From: Haliea alexandrii
Lineage (GTDB): Bacteria; Pseudomonadota; Gammaproteobacteria; Pseudomonadales; Halieaceae
Direction of reading: 5' to 3'
NCBI RefSeq assembly: GCF_003719295.1
Contig: NZ_RFLW01000003.1
Span: 471,096-535,095 of the forward strand
Length of the DNA: 64,000 nt
How positions within the stretch are numbered: the stretch's first letter is position 1; each line of letters begins with the position of its first letter. Below the pieces are notes generated by a model. The model did no database searches and had not been told where the DNA came from. It saw nothing but the letters and a program-made list of their open reading frames with translations. Positions 1 to 9,039 of this stretch are shown piece after piece. The translations under genes were made by a program, and so were the position numbers.

Positions 1-349
1 CGGCACGCACGGTAATTTCCACCCGGTAGAAACCTTGCACCTCGGTCGGCGTGCTTTCCAGCCGCCAGTACCAGGGGCGGCCGGCAAACGCCTCACTGCC
101 GCTGTCGGAGCCGCGCAACAGCTCACCCCGTGCGGCGCTCAACAGGCGCAACTCCACCAGTTTGTTGTTGGCCACCAGCTGCGCCAGCGACTTGTCACGC
201 AAATAGCCCGTGCCGTCCACCTGCTGATGCAGGGCGAACAACAACGCGGGCAGGGCGAGCGCCACGATCGCCAGTGCCACCATCACTTCCACCAGTGTGA
301 AACCACGCACGCTGCGGGCACGGCGACTAGCGCGACGGATAGGCGTCAT
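1..349 (-). CDS. gspI: Type II secretion minor pseudopilin GspI (partial)
   Basis: Minor pseudopilin of the type II secretion system, expected in the tip complex of the periplasmic pseudopilus with GspJ, GspK and GspH. About 116 N-terminal residues are visible and the C-terminus lies beyond the left edge. After a basic leader comes the type IV pilin signature GFTLVEVMVALAIVALALPA, with prepilin peptidase cleavage expected between Gly and Phe at about residues 17/18. The ATG at 349 is chosen because it sits just before the leader. It overlaps the 3' end of gspH by 23 nt, so the two are probably translationally coupled. The order H then I matches standard gsp operons, and gspJ to gspN would be expected to the left. 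Confidence 0.9.
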   Translation of the reverse strand, partial: MTPIRRASRRARSVRGFTLVEVMVALAIVALALPALLFALHQQVDGTGYLRDKSLAQLVANNKLVELRLLSAARGELLRGSDSGSEAFAGRPWYWRLESTPTEVQGFYRVEITVRA

Positions 350-929
350 CGATCTCACCCCGGGGCAACATCGTCATACGCCCCAGCAAGTCCCACTCCA
401 GCCGCCAAAGCACTTTCGCCGTGTCTCGATCACGCCATTCCAAAGCGCCCGGGGCCACTTCGCCACTGGCGTAGAACACCACCTGGGGCGCGGCGTCCTC
501 GGCCAGCGGCGCAGCCAGCAAATCAGCGGTGGGTATATCATCCAGCAGCAACACCAGTTCGACCTCCGCGGGCAGCGTGCGCGGCGCCAGCACCTCGCGC
601 GCCAGCGCCGGCGACCGCCAGCCCTCGGCACGCCGCTCGCGCCAGTCGTAGAGGTATTGGGTTTGCGCACCGCGCGCATCCACCGCCAGCACCAGACCCA
701 TGTCCCGCCCCGCCATCTGCGCCTCTTCCAGGGCGAACTCCGCGACATTGCGCAACTCACGCACCTGGGATTCAAGCACCTGTTGCCGTCCGCCATCACC
801 CACGTTGAGGGTGGCGAGCGACGTCATCAACACAATCACGAACAGAACGACCAGCAGTTCAACCAGGCTGAAAGCGCGACACCGTGCGGCACACGGCCGC
901 GATAACCCCGCGCCCACCTGCCGCCACAT
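327..929 (-). CDS. gspH: Type II secretion minor pseudopilin GspH
   Basis: Minor pseudopilin of 200 residues. The leader RPCAARCRAFSLVELLVVLF is a prepilin-type signal, but the residue before the +1 Phe is Ala (codon GCT) instead of the near-invariant Gly, which may slow processing by the GspO/PilD peptidase. The rest fits the GspH family: a long N-terminal helix, then a beta-rich globular domain. I chose the ATG at 929 because it gives a normal short leader; the frame stays open to 1028, but that extension would overlap gspG by about 95 nt. The start is 4 nt after the gspG stop. Confidence 0.88.
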   Translation of the reverse strand: MWRQVGAGLSRPCAARCRAFSLVELLVVLFVIVLMTSLATLNVGDGGRQQVLESQVRELRNVAEFALEEAQMAGRDMGLVLAVDARGAQTQYLYDWRERRAEGWRSPALAREVLAPRTLPAEVELVLLLDDIPTADLLAAPLAEDAAPQVVFYASGEVAPGALEWRDRDTAKVLWRLEWDLLGRMTMLPRGEIDDAYPSR

Positions 930-933
930 GGAA

Positions 934-1383
934 TCAGTCCCGTTCCTTCCAGTTGCCAATATCGGCGTTCTGGCCTTCGCCACCCGACAGGCCATCGGCG
1001 CCAAGGCTGTAAATATCCACTTCACCATTTTCGCCCGGGCTCAGGAACAGGTAGGGGCGTCCCCAGGGATCCAGCGGCACTTCCGGCAGGTAACCGCCGT
1101 CTTTGAAATTACGTGGCTGCGGGTCGAGATTGCTCGCCTCGACCAGCGCATCAAGGCCCTGCTCGGTGGTGGGATAGACGTAGTTGTCGAGCCGATAGAT
1201 TTTCAGCGCAGTCTCGATCGCCTTGAAATCGGCGTGAACTTTCTGGATGCGCGCTTCATCCGCCCGGTTGAGCACCGTGGGTGCCACGACACTGATCAGC
1301 AGCCCCATGATCACCAGCACCACCAGAATTTCCACCAGCGAGAAACCGCTGTGCGTCCGCCTTGCTGTAGTCGGCAATTTCAT
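934..1383 (-). CDS. gspG: Type II secretion major pseudopilin GspG
   Basis: Major pseudopilin of 149 residues, which polymerises into the periplasmic piston of the type II system. The leader is HSGFSLVEILVVLVIMGLL, with cleavage between Gly and Phe. The C-terminal half carries the GspG hallmarks DPWGRPYLFLSPGENG and YSLGADGLSGGEGQNADI, the calcium-binding loop needed for pseudopilus stability. The ATG at 1383 gives a standard leader and lies 4 nt after the gspF stop. It is one of the best-conserved genes of the operon, so the call is firm. Confidence 0.95.
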   Translation of the reverse strand: MKLPTTARRTHSGFSLVEILVVLVIMGLLISVVAPTVLNRADEARIQKVHADFKAIETALKIYRLDNYVYPTTEQGLDALVEASNLDPQPRNFKDGGYLPEVPLDPWGRPYLFLSPGENGEVDIYSLGADGLSGGEGQNADIGNWKERD

Positions 1384-1387
1384 ATCA

Positions 1388-2608
1388 CTATCGCACCATC
1401 GTATTGAGATCAAAAATCGGCAACAGAATGGCCATGACAATGACCAACACCATGCCGCCCATAAACACCACGAGCAAGGGTTCGAGCAGGCTCATGAGTG
1501 TTCCCAGTGTCATTTCCAGTTCGCGCTCCTGATTGCTGGCCGAACGCGCCAGCATGGTCTCCAGTTCGCCACTGGCTTCGCCGCTGGCCACCATGTGCAC
1601 CATCATCGGCGGGAACCGGCCATTCTCTCGCAGCGCCCGGTGCAGGCTGCTTCCCTCCTGCACCCGCTCGGCCACGCGGGCACTGTCCTCCCGCAGCACC
1701 AGATTGGTCAACACCTGCCCGGCAATGCGCAGCGACTCCAGCAGGGGCACCCCGCTGGCCATGAGAATACTCAGGGTCGAGGCAAAACGCGCCGTGTCCA
1801 TCGCTATCACCAGCCGGGAAAAACCGGGCACGCGCAGCAACAGGGCATGCCAGCGCCGGCGACGCTGAGGCTGGCGCAGCCAGCGCCGCAGCCCGAACAC
1901 CAACAACACCAAGGCCACCAGCACCCACAGCGCGTAATCGCGCGAAAAATCGCTGGCGACAATCAAGCCGCGGGTCAGCAGCGGCAACTCGCGATTGGTG
2001 TGTGCAAAAATGCCGATCAGCTCGGGTACGACAAAAATCATCAGTGCCACAACCACCGCCAGCGCCACGGCGATCAGGATAAACGGATAGATCATGGCCA
2101 TTTTCAGCTTTTGCGCGGTGTACTGACGCTGTTCGTTGTAATCGGCCAACTGCGCCAGCACCGGGCCGAGAAAACCGGCGTGCTCCCCGGCGTTGACCAT
2201 GGCCCGGTACATTTCGTTGAACACCAGCGGGAACTCACCCATGGCATAGGCCAGCGTATGACCCTCGGCGACCCTGGAGCGCACCTGCAACAGCAGCCCC
2301 TGCGTGCGGCCCTTGCGGCTCTGTTCGGCGGCTGCCTGCAAACATTCGTCCAGCGGCAAATTGGACTGCACCAGGGTGGCGAGCTGCCGGGTCACCAGCG
2401 CCAGTTCAGCGACACTGATACGCGGCTGCAGAAACGACCAGCCTGAACGCGGCTTGCTCTCCGCCTGGCGGTTTGCCACCGCAACGTCGACCGGGCGCAG
2501 CTTCTGCGTGCGCAGCTGGCCGCGCACCTGGCGCTCGGAATCACCTTCCAGTACGCCCTTGACCAGCTTGCCGCTGGCATCCAGTGCCCGGTAACGATAT
2601 GCGGTCAT
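1388..2608 (-). CDS. gspF: Type II secretion inner-membrane platform protein GspF
   Basis: Polytopic inner-membrane platform protein of 406 residues that couples the GspE ATPase to pseudopilus assembly. It starts with MTAYRYRALDASGKLVKG, the usual GspF opening. Two cytoplasmic four-helix domains are each followed by membrane segments, at roughly 172-196, 222-242 and 378-400, and it ends LLPIFDLNTMVR. Length and layout are normal for the family. It starts 14 nt after the gspE stop. Confidence 0.96.
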   Translation of the reverse strand: MTAYRYRALDASGKLVKGVLEGDSERQVRGQLRTQKLRPVDVAVANRQAESKPRSGWSFLQPRISVAELALVTRQLATLVQSNLPLDECLQAAAEQSRKGRTQGLLLQVRSRVAEGHTLAYAMGEFPLVFNEMYRAMVNAGEHAGFLGPVLAQLADYNEQRQYTAQKLKMAMIYPFILIAVALAVVVALMIFVVPELIGIFAHTNRELPLLTRGLIVASDFSRDYALWVLVALVLLVFGLRRWLRQPQRRRRWHALLLRVPGFSRLVIAMDTARFASTLSILMASGVPLLESLRIAGQVLTNLVLREDSARVAERVQEGSSLHRALRENGRFPPMMVHMVASGEASGELETMLARSASNQERELEMTLGTLMSLLEPLLVVFMGGMVLVIVMAILLPIFDLNTMVR

Positions 2609-2622
2609 AAGCGCCTATCGGC

Positions 2623-4128
2623 TCAGGTGACAGCGGTGACGCGCAGCACTTCTTCGATGCTGGTTTCACCGCTCAGGATGCGCCGGCGACCGTCCTCCTG
2701 AATCCCCGGATAGTGCTTGCGCGCTTCGAGCAGCATCTGCTGCTCGCTCGCGCCCTCGTGAATCATCAGGCGCAGCGCATCCGTCACCTCGATCAATTCG
2801 TAAATGCCGGTGCGACCGCGGTAGCCACCGAAATTGCACTGTTCGCAGCCCTTGGCCCGATAGACACTGACCGCTGTAGTCGTATCCGCAGAGAGTCGCA
2901 GCAGCGTGCGCTCGGAATCTGCCAGCTGATGGGGCTCCTTGCAGTCGCGACAAAGCAACCGCACCAGCCGCTGGGCCATCACGCCAATCAGGCTTGATGA
3001 CAGCAGGAAAGGCTCAATACCCATGTCCTGCAGACGCGTCACTGCACCGATGGCAGTATTGGTGTGCAGCGTGGAGAGCACCAAGTGCCCGGTGAGGGAC
3101 GCCTGTACCGCAATTTCCGCCGTTTCCAGATCGCGAATCTCGCCCACCATCACCACGTCAGGGTCCTGCCGCAGAATAGCCCGCAGGCCGCGCGCGAAGG
3201 TCATGTCGACCTTGGGATTGACCTGCGTCTGCCCCACCCCTGGCAGCATGTATTCCACCGGGTCTTCGATGGTGAGGATGTTGCGCGTGGCCTGGTTGAT
3301 ATGCGACAGGCCGGCGTACAGCGTTGTGGTTTTACCCGACCCCGTCGGGCCGGTTACCAGGATGATGCCGTGTGGACTGCGCAGGGCCTTTTCGTAACTG
3401 TGCAGCACCTGCTCATTCATGTTCAATTGCCGCAGCTCCAACTGCCCGGCCTGCTTGTCCAGCAGGCGCAGCACCACGCGTTCGCCGTGGGCAGAGGGCA
3501 TGGTCGACATGCGGATATCAATGGCGTGCCCGGCTATGCGCACGGAAATGCGGCCATCCTGGGGCACCCGCTTTTCAGCGATGTCCAGTTTCGCCATCAC
3601 TTTCAGCCGCGACACCAGCAGCGGCGCCAGCATCCGCTTCGGGGACAGCACCTCCGCCAGCACACCATCCACCCGATAGCGCACGCTGAGCCGGTCCTCG
3701 AAGGTCTCAATATGGATGTCCGAGGCCTGCTCACGCACGGCCTGGGACAGGATGGCGTTGATCAGGCGAATAATGGGCGCATCGTCCTCGGCGTCCATCA
3801 AATCGCCCGCGTCCGGTATTTCATCGGCGAGACGGCTGAGGTCGACATCGGCACTGATGTCTTCCGCCATCTGCACCGCCGCGTTGTTGTCGCGTTGGTA
3901 GGCGCGGGAGAGGCGCCGCTGGAACTCGGCATCCGACACCGTCTCGCATTCGAACGGGGCGCCCAGCCAGCGACGAATCTCCAGCAACAACGGGGCCTCG
4001 AGAGGGCTACGATGCACGAGCACCGCACCCTGCGCCCGGTTATCGACCAGCACGCCAAACTGCTTGGCAAACCCGAAGGGCAGGTTTGCCCTCGGCGGCT
4101 CGGGCACCGCGACCTCCGCGGAGGACAT
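2623..4128 (-). CDS. gspE: Type II secretion ATPase GspE
   Basis: Cytoplasmic hexameric ATPase (501 residues) that powers type II secretion. Walker A is GPTGSGKT at 260-267 and the Walker B region DPDVVMVGEIRD is at 322-333. A tetracysteine zinc site, CRDC at 393-396 and CEQC at 428-431, marks it as a GspE rather than a PilT-type ATPase. The N-terminal GspL-binding domain covers about residues 1-115. The ATG shares its A with the gspD stop (TGATG), so translation is directly coupled. Confidence 0.97.
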   Translation of the reverse strand: MSSAEVAVPEPPRANLPFGFAKQFGVLVDNRAQGAVLVHRSPLEAPLLLEIRRWLGAPFECETVSDAEFQRRLSRAYQRDNNAAVQMAEDISADVDLSRLADEIPDAGDLMDAEDDAPIIRLINAILSQAVREQASDIHIETFEDRLSVRYRVDGVLAEVLSPKRMLAPLLVSRLKVMAKLDIAEKRVPQDGRISVRIAGHAIDIRMSTMPSAHGERVVLRLLDKQAGQLELRQLNMNEQVLHSYEKALRSPHGIILVTGPTGSGKTTTLYAGLSHINQATRNILTIEDPVEYMLPGVGQTQVNPKVDMTFARGLRAILRQDPDVVMVGEIRDLETAEIAVQASLTGHLVLSTLHTNTAIGAVTRLQDMGIEPFLLSSSLIGVMAQRLVRLLCRDCKEPHQLADSERTLLRLSADTTTAVSVYRAKGCEQCNFGGYRGRTGIYELIEVTDALRLMIHEGASEQQMLLEARKHYPGIQEDGRRRILSGETSIEEVLRVTAVT

Positions 4129-6164
4129 CAGTCGGCCTCCACAGCCGCCGGCGTGTTACCCGACTCGTCGCGGATTTCCTGCAACTGGCGGATCTGCTCT
4201 TCCCACTCGGGCAGCACCGGCACACTGCTATCATCGAGGAACATGAGGCCGCGCTCGCGGCGCAGCACTTGCTGGTCGCGGATGTAGCGATACTTGTCCG
4301 CGGTGGCACCAGCGAGTTGCTCGTCATCGCGAATGATCGTGGGACGGATGAAAATGAGCAGGTTGGTTTTTATGACCTGTACCGCATCATTGCGGAACAG
4401 GCGCCCGAGCAGCGGTATATCACCGAGCAACGGCACCTTCTGGCTGGCGTCCTGCACATCATCCTTGATCAGGCCACCGAGCACCACAACGCGTCCATCC
4501 GCCGCCAACACCTTGGTCTGCAGTACGCGCTCGTTGGTGATCAGGTCAGACGCCTGCAACACCACGGAGGTGTTGCTGAGACTGGAGACTTCCTGGGAGA
4601 TATCCAGCACCACAGAGTCTCCCTCGTTGATGTGGGGCGTCACCTTGAGCGTAATGCCCACGTTCTCCCGCTCAATGGTCTGGAACGGGTTTTGCGCGCC
4701 ATCGCCGGTCCCGGTGCTGGTAAATGAGCCAGTGACGAAGGGTACGTTCTGGCCCACGGTGATGTAGGCCTCCTGATTGTCCAGGGTCAGCAGGCTGGGT
4801 GTTGACAGAATATTGGCGTTGGACTTTTCCTTCAGGGCGTTGAGAATGACGGTCATCGACAGATTGTCGTCGATCACGCCCCAGCCCAGGGAAACCCCCG
4901 GCGACTGGGCCAGCGCGCCCGCCAGGGCGCCCACGTTGAAGTCACCCGTGGTCACGCCGCTATCGGTCCCGTCCCCGCCATCTTCCGGCAGAATGGCCCC
5001 GGCTATACGTCGCGCCCGCGCATCGTCGGCACTGATGCTGCTGCCGAAAAAACCGTTGTCGTTGGCAAACAGCCACTGCAAGCCCAGATCCTGCCCGTCG
5101 CGCACTTCCATCTCGACGATAATGGCCTCTACCAGCACCTGCGCGCGGCGGATATCAAGTCGCGCTACAACCGCCTCCAGCGCGGCCATTTTGTCAGTCG
5201 GCGCAGTAATGATCAGGGCATTGGTATTGGCGTCGGCCTCGATGGTCGCGCTGGTTTCAGCCGCACGCTGGGCGCGCCCCGCTTCGCCTGCATCCACCCG
5301 GCCAATGTTCTGCATGACCTTGGTCAGCACCTCGGCGATGTCCTCCGCCTTGGCGTACTCCAGGTAGATCACCTTTACGTTGCCGCTTTGCTCGAGAGGC
5401 GTGTCGAGATAGCGGATCAGCTGCGTCATGCGCGCACGCTCCAGCTCATCGGCACTGATCAACACGCTGTTGGTGCGCGCATCTGCAACCAGCATGACCT
5501 CAACCTCATTGCCCTGCTGCGCCTCTGAGGTATTGAGCTGGTCGAGCATACGCACCACGTCTTCAGCAACGCCATAGCGCAGCTTGATGACCTCGGTCTC
5601 CTGCGTTGCCGTGCGGTCCATGCGCTCGATGATCGCCGCGATGCGATCAATGTTGGAGGCCACATCCGAAATGATAATGGCATTGCTCGGTGCATACGCC
5701 GCCATATGCGCCTGTTGCGGCACCAGGGGTCGCAGCACGGGTATCAGCTTGGCGGCGGAAATGTTCTTCAGGCGCATGACCTGGGTGACGTATTCGTCAT
5801 TGCCGCGCCGCCCCTCGTCGTCGCGCACCGTTACCGGTGCCGAGCGGGCGTCTTTGCTCTGTATCACCCGCACGACGCCGCCGGAGCGGACTGCGGTGTA
5901 ACCATGCACTTCCAGTATGGACAGGAAGAGATCATAGAGCTCGGTGCGCGACACCGGCTTGGAGGACACCACCTTGACCTTGCCCTTGACTGCCGGGTCC
6001 ACCACGATCGTGGTCTCGGTCGCCTCCGCCACGAACTTGATCAGCTCCTGAATATCGGCCTCTTTCAGATTGACCGTGAAATCCTGGGCGCTCGCGACAG
6101 CTGCCCACAGGGCAGCCAGCAGATAAAATAGCGGTACTCGCAGTGCCCGCAACATGGTTCTCAC
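4128..6164 (-). CDS. gspD: Type II secretion secretin GspD
   Basis: Outer-membrane secretin of 678 residues through which folded substrates leave the cell. A signal peptide ends near residue 27 (SAQ/DFTVN). The N0 domain follows (ADIQELIKFVAEATETTIVV), then N1-N3 repeats with the typical ISDVASNIDRIAAIIERMD and ALIITAPTDKMAALEAVVARL motifs. The C-terminal secretin core includes VPLLGDIPLLGRLFRN, and a short tail may bind a pilotin. The start is a GTG with GAGGA about 10 nt upstream; an in-frame ATG at 6155 is further from that ribosome-binding site. Confidence 0.96.
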   Translation of the reverse strand: MRTMLRALRVPLFYLLAALWAAVASAQDFTVNLKEADIQELIKFVAEATETTIVVDPAVKGKVKVVSSKPVSRTELYDLFLSILEVHGYTAVRSGGVVRVIQSKDARSAPVTVRDDEGRRGNDEYVTQVMRLKNISAAKLIPVLRPLVPQQAHMAAYAPSNAIIISDVASNIDRIAAIIERMDRTATQETEVIKLRYGVAEDVVRMLDQLNTSEAQQGNEVEVMLVADARTNSVLISADELERARMTQLIRYLDTPLEQSGNVKVIYLEYAKAEDIAEVLTKVMQNIGRVDAGEAGRAQRAAETSATIEADANTNALIITAPTDKMAALEAVVARLDIRRAQVLVEAIIVEMEVRDGQDLGLQWLFANDNGFFGSSISADDARARRIAGAILPEDGGDGTDSGVTTGDFNVGALAGALAQSPGVSLGWGVIDDNLSMTVILNALKEKSNANILSTPSLLTLDNQEAYITVGQNVPFVTGSFTSTGTGDGAQNPFQTIERENVGITLKVTPHINEGDSVVLDISQEVSSLSNTSVVLQASDLITNERVLQTKVLAADGRVVVLGGLIKDDVQDASQKVPLLGDIPLLGRLFRNDAVQVIKTNLLIFIRPTIIRDDEQLAGATADKYRYIRDQQVLRRERGLMFLDDSSVPVLPEWEEQIRQLQEIRDESGNTPAAVEAD

Positions 6165-6200
6165 TGATTTTATGTCCTCAACCGAATAGCCGTGACTCTA

Positions 6201-7262
6201 TCACCGATCCGTCGACGCAGCATCAAGGCTCACACTGAGTGCCACCGCTTCACCGGCGCGCAGTAGCTCGAATGAGACCTCGCTTGCGGCGCGCATGGCC
6301 TGGTAGAGCCGCATGGTGTTTGCCGGGTCTGACAGGGACAGGCCATTCACCGCCAGCACCAGGTCACCGGGGCGAAATCCCAGCTGCTCGAACTGCGCCC
6401 GATCCCGTCCCGGTGTCACCCGATAGCCCTGCAGGGCGCCCTCCTCGCGCACCGCGCTGATGCGCACCAGATCGGCCAGTGACTGGGGATCCTCATACAG
6501 CTGGTCACGATAGCTCGCCGCCAGCGCTGCGGATTCGGCGTCGGTGCGCCGATCGATGACGGCGGCCGCGGGCGGAGCGGGGCGGGTGTTACCGGTCGCC
6601 ATTGCGCGCCGCCCCGCAAGTTGCGCATCAAGCTCGGTTGGGGGGTACAGCCGCAGAAGCTCGTAGGTGCCGCCATTGTCCAGAACCACCTGCTCCGGCA
6701 TTACCTTGGCCAGCACTACATTGCCGCCGACAGGCAACTCGTCGTCCACGGAATAAATTGCCTGCCGGCCGCGATACTCAATCACCGCGCTCCCCTCTCC
6801 GGCCGCATTGAAGGCGATGATGCCACGGAGGGTAAGCTCAAGTCGGCTTTCCCGGGCACCTCGCTCGATACCCTCGCGGGCTGCACGCGCCTCGCTGGGG
6901 AGTGGGGCCACCTCTTCCATCACGGATCCAGCGCCGGGCTCACCGAACAGCGCCCAGCCACGCAGTGCCTCAATGTCGACTGGTGTTCGCTCGCCGGACG
7001 CTGAGATTGCCTCCGCCGGGGGATTGATGACACCACCCGACAACGCGGTTGCAGGCGCTGCAGGGAACAGCGCCCAGAACAACTGCGCCAATGCCGCCAT
7101 CAACCAGCATACCGCGACTGCCAGCACACCCCGGCGCAACCAGCGTACACCGCTCGGCTCTGCCAGCATCGCCAGCAGCCGCTGCGCACCGGCCACCCAC
7201 TTTCCTGCAACGCTGCCCTGATTCAGTGAACCTGCGGCCAATGCTCTCTCCCGGTGTGCCAC
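6201..7262 (-). CDS. gspC: Type II secretion inner-membrane protein GspC
   Basis: Bitopic inner-membrane protein (353 residues) linking the inner-membrane platform to the GspD secretin. A single transmembrane segment (about 48-68, VCWLMAALAQLFWALF) is followed by the periplasmic HR domain (ALFGEPG and LTLRGIIAFN motifs) and a C-terminal PDZ domain (FEQLGFRPGDLVLAVNGLSL), which has a role in substrate or secretin recognition. The start is GTG without a strong ribosome-binding site, so it could shift. It is first in the operon and lies 36 nt before gspD. Its upstream region holds tandem PHO-box half-sites. Confidence 0.9.
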   Translation of the reverse strand: MAHRERALAAGSLNQGSVAGKWVAGAQRLLAMLAEPSGVRWLRRGVLAVAVCWLMAALAQLFWALFPAAPATALSGGVINPPAEAISASGERTPVDIEALRGWALFGEPGAGSVMEEVAPLPSEARAAREGIERGARESRLELTLRGIIAFNAAGEGSAVIEYRGRQAIYSVDDELPVGGNVVLAKVMPEQVVLDNGGTYELLRLYPPTELDAQLAGRRAMATGNTRPAPPAAAVIDRRTDAESAALAASYRDQLYEDPQSLADLVRISAVREEGALQGYRVTPGRDRAQFEQLGFRPGDLVLAVNGLSLSDPANTMRLYQAMRAASEVSFELLRAGEAVALSVSLDAASTDR

Positions 7263-7314
7263 GGTCCGCCGGCGGCGGCCTCATGGATATAACGGCCCGA
7301 TTATAGGGTGCGCC

Positions 7315-7374
7315 ATTAAAAGATAAAACCGTGACGGTTGCATGACAGCCAGATGACGGGGGTATGACAGCCGA
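7315..7374 (-). promoter_or_regulatory. Tandem PHO boxes and -10 element before the gsp operon
   Basis: Four tandem units with an exact 11-nt period are visible on the plus strand: GTGACGG at 7331, ATGACAG at 7342, ATGACGG at 7353 and ATGACAG at 7364. On the minus strand, towards gspC, they read CTGTCAT, CCGTCAT, CTGTCAT, CCGTCAC, each followed by four bases. That is the architecture of the PhoB box (CTGTCAT-N4-CTGTMAY), here two boxes in tandem. A candidate -10, TTTAAT (minus strand, 7320-7315), lies 10 nt after the last half-site, the spacing of Pho promoters. PhoB binding is inferred. Confidence 0.75.
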
Positions 7375-7458
7375 CGCTGCCGCAAGGCGACCCATGGACA
7401 GCGACAGGCCAGTTGACTACCCTTGCTCGCAGCTGACCCCCTTTCAGGAGCACGACCG

Positions 7459-8427
<969 letters not shown>

Positions 8428-8439
8428 AACGGGCGCGGT

Positions 8440-9039
8440 TCAGCGCCCCTCACGCAGCTGTGCCAGGCGGCGCTTGACTGCCGGCCACTCGGTATCCAGC
8501 ACGCTGAAGTAGACCGAATCCCGGGAAAAGTCGTTCTGCACAATACGGTGTTTGCGCAGCACCCCTTCGCGCATGGCGCCGATACGCTCCAGCGCACGCT
8601 GTGATCGCAGATTGCGCGCGTCCGCCTTGAACTCAACCCGCAAACACCGCAGGCGCTCAAAAGCGTGACGCAGCAGCAACAGTTTGGCCTCGGTGTTCAC
8701 CCCGGTACGCTGCCACTCCTGGCCCAGCCAGGTCCAGCCAATTTCCAGGCTGCGATGCTCCGGCAGCATGTTCAGATAGCGTGTACTGCCCACCACCTTG
8801 CCTTTAGCGTTCTCGACAATGGCCCAGGCCTGCTCACCGGGCGCACGGGTGGCCTCGTCGATCCAGTGACGGGTATCCGCCAGATCGATAAAGCAGCCGC
8901 GCGGCATGAATGCCCAGTCCGGTGCGTGACAGCCGCGCAAAAACAACCCCTGGGCATGCTGCTGGGTAAGTGGCTCCAGCCTGACCAGCTCCCCACGCAG
9001 TACCGTGTTACCGGCATCGGGGCCCGGCGGCATGCTCAT
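8440..9039 (-). CDS. GNAT-family N-acetyltransferase (RimJ/RimL-like)
   Basis: Acyltransferase of 199 residues of the RimJ/RimL-type GNAT group. Visible hallmarks are the N-terminal strand LRGELVRLEPLTQQHAQGL, the acetyl-CoA-binding region around EIGWTWLGQEWQRTGVNTEAKLL, and the terminal ADARNLRSQRALERIGAMREG. The substrate cannot be read from sequence; family members modify protein N-termini, amino acids or small molecules. Its ATG overlaps the stop of the oxidoreductase gene by 4 nt (ATGA), so the pair is co-translated. Confidence 0.85.
   Translation of the reverse strand: MSMPPGPDAGNTVLRGELVRLEPLTQQHAQGLFLRGCHAPDWAFMPRGCFIDLADTRHWIDEATRAPGEQAWAIVENAKGKVVGSTRYLNMLPEHRSLEIGWTWLGQEWQRTGVNTEAKLLLLRHAFERLRCLRVEFKADARNLRSQRALERIGAMREGVLRKHRIVQNDFSRDSVYFSVLDTEWPAVKRRLAQLREGR

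Noticed and set aside
3064..4287. A 407-codon plus-strand frame over gspE and the end of gspD
   Set aside because: Antisense to well-supported secretion genes; no motif or ribosome-binding site, and composition is His/Gln-rich as in shadow frames.
7300..7305. Perfect TATAAT on the minus strand as the -10 of the PHO-controlled gsp promoter
   Set aside because: It lies 25 nt after the last PHO half-site, too far for a Pho promoter; TTTAAT at 7315-7320 has the right spacing. It may serve a second, basal promoter.
8431..8448. Hairpin GGGCGC/GCGCCC as terminator after cysK
   Set aside because: A 6-bp stem without T-run that overlaps the end of the convergent acetyltransferase gene; common in GC-rich coding DNA.
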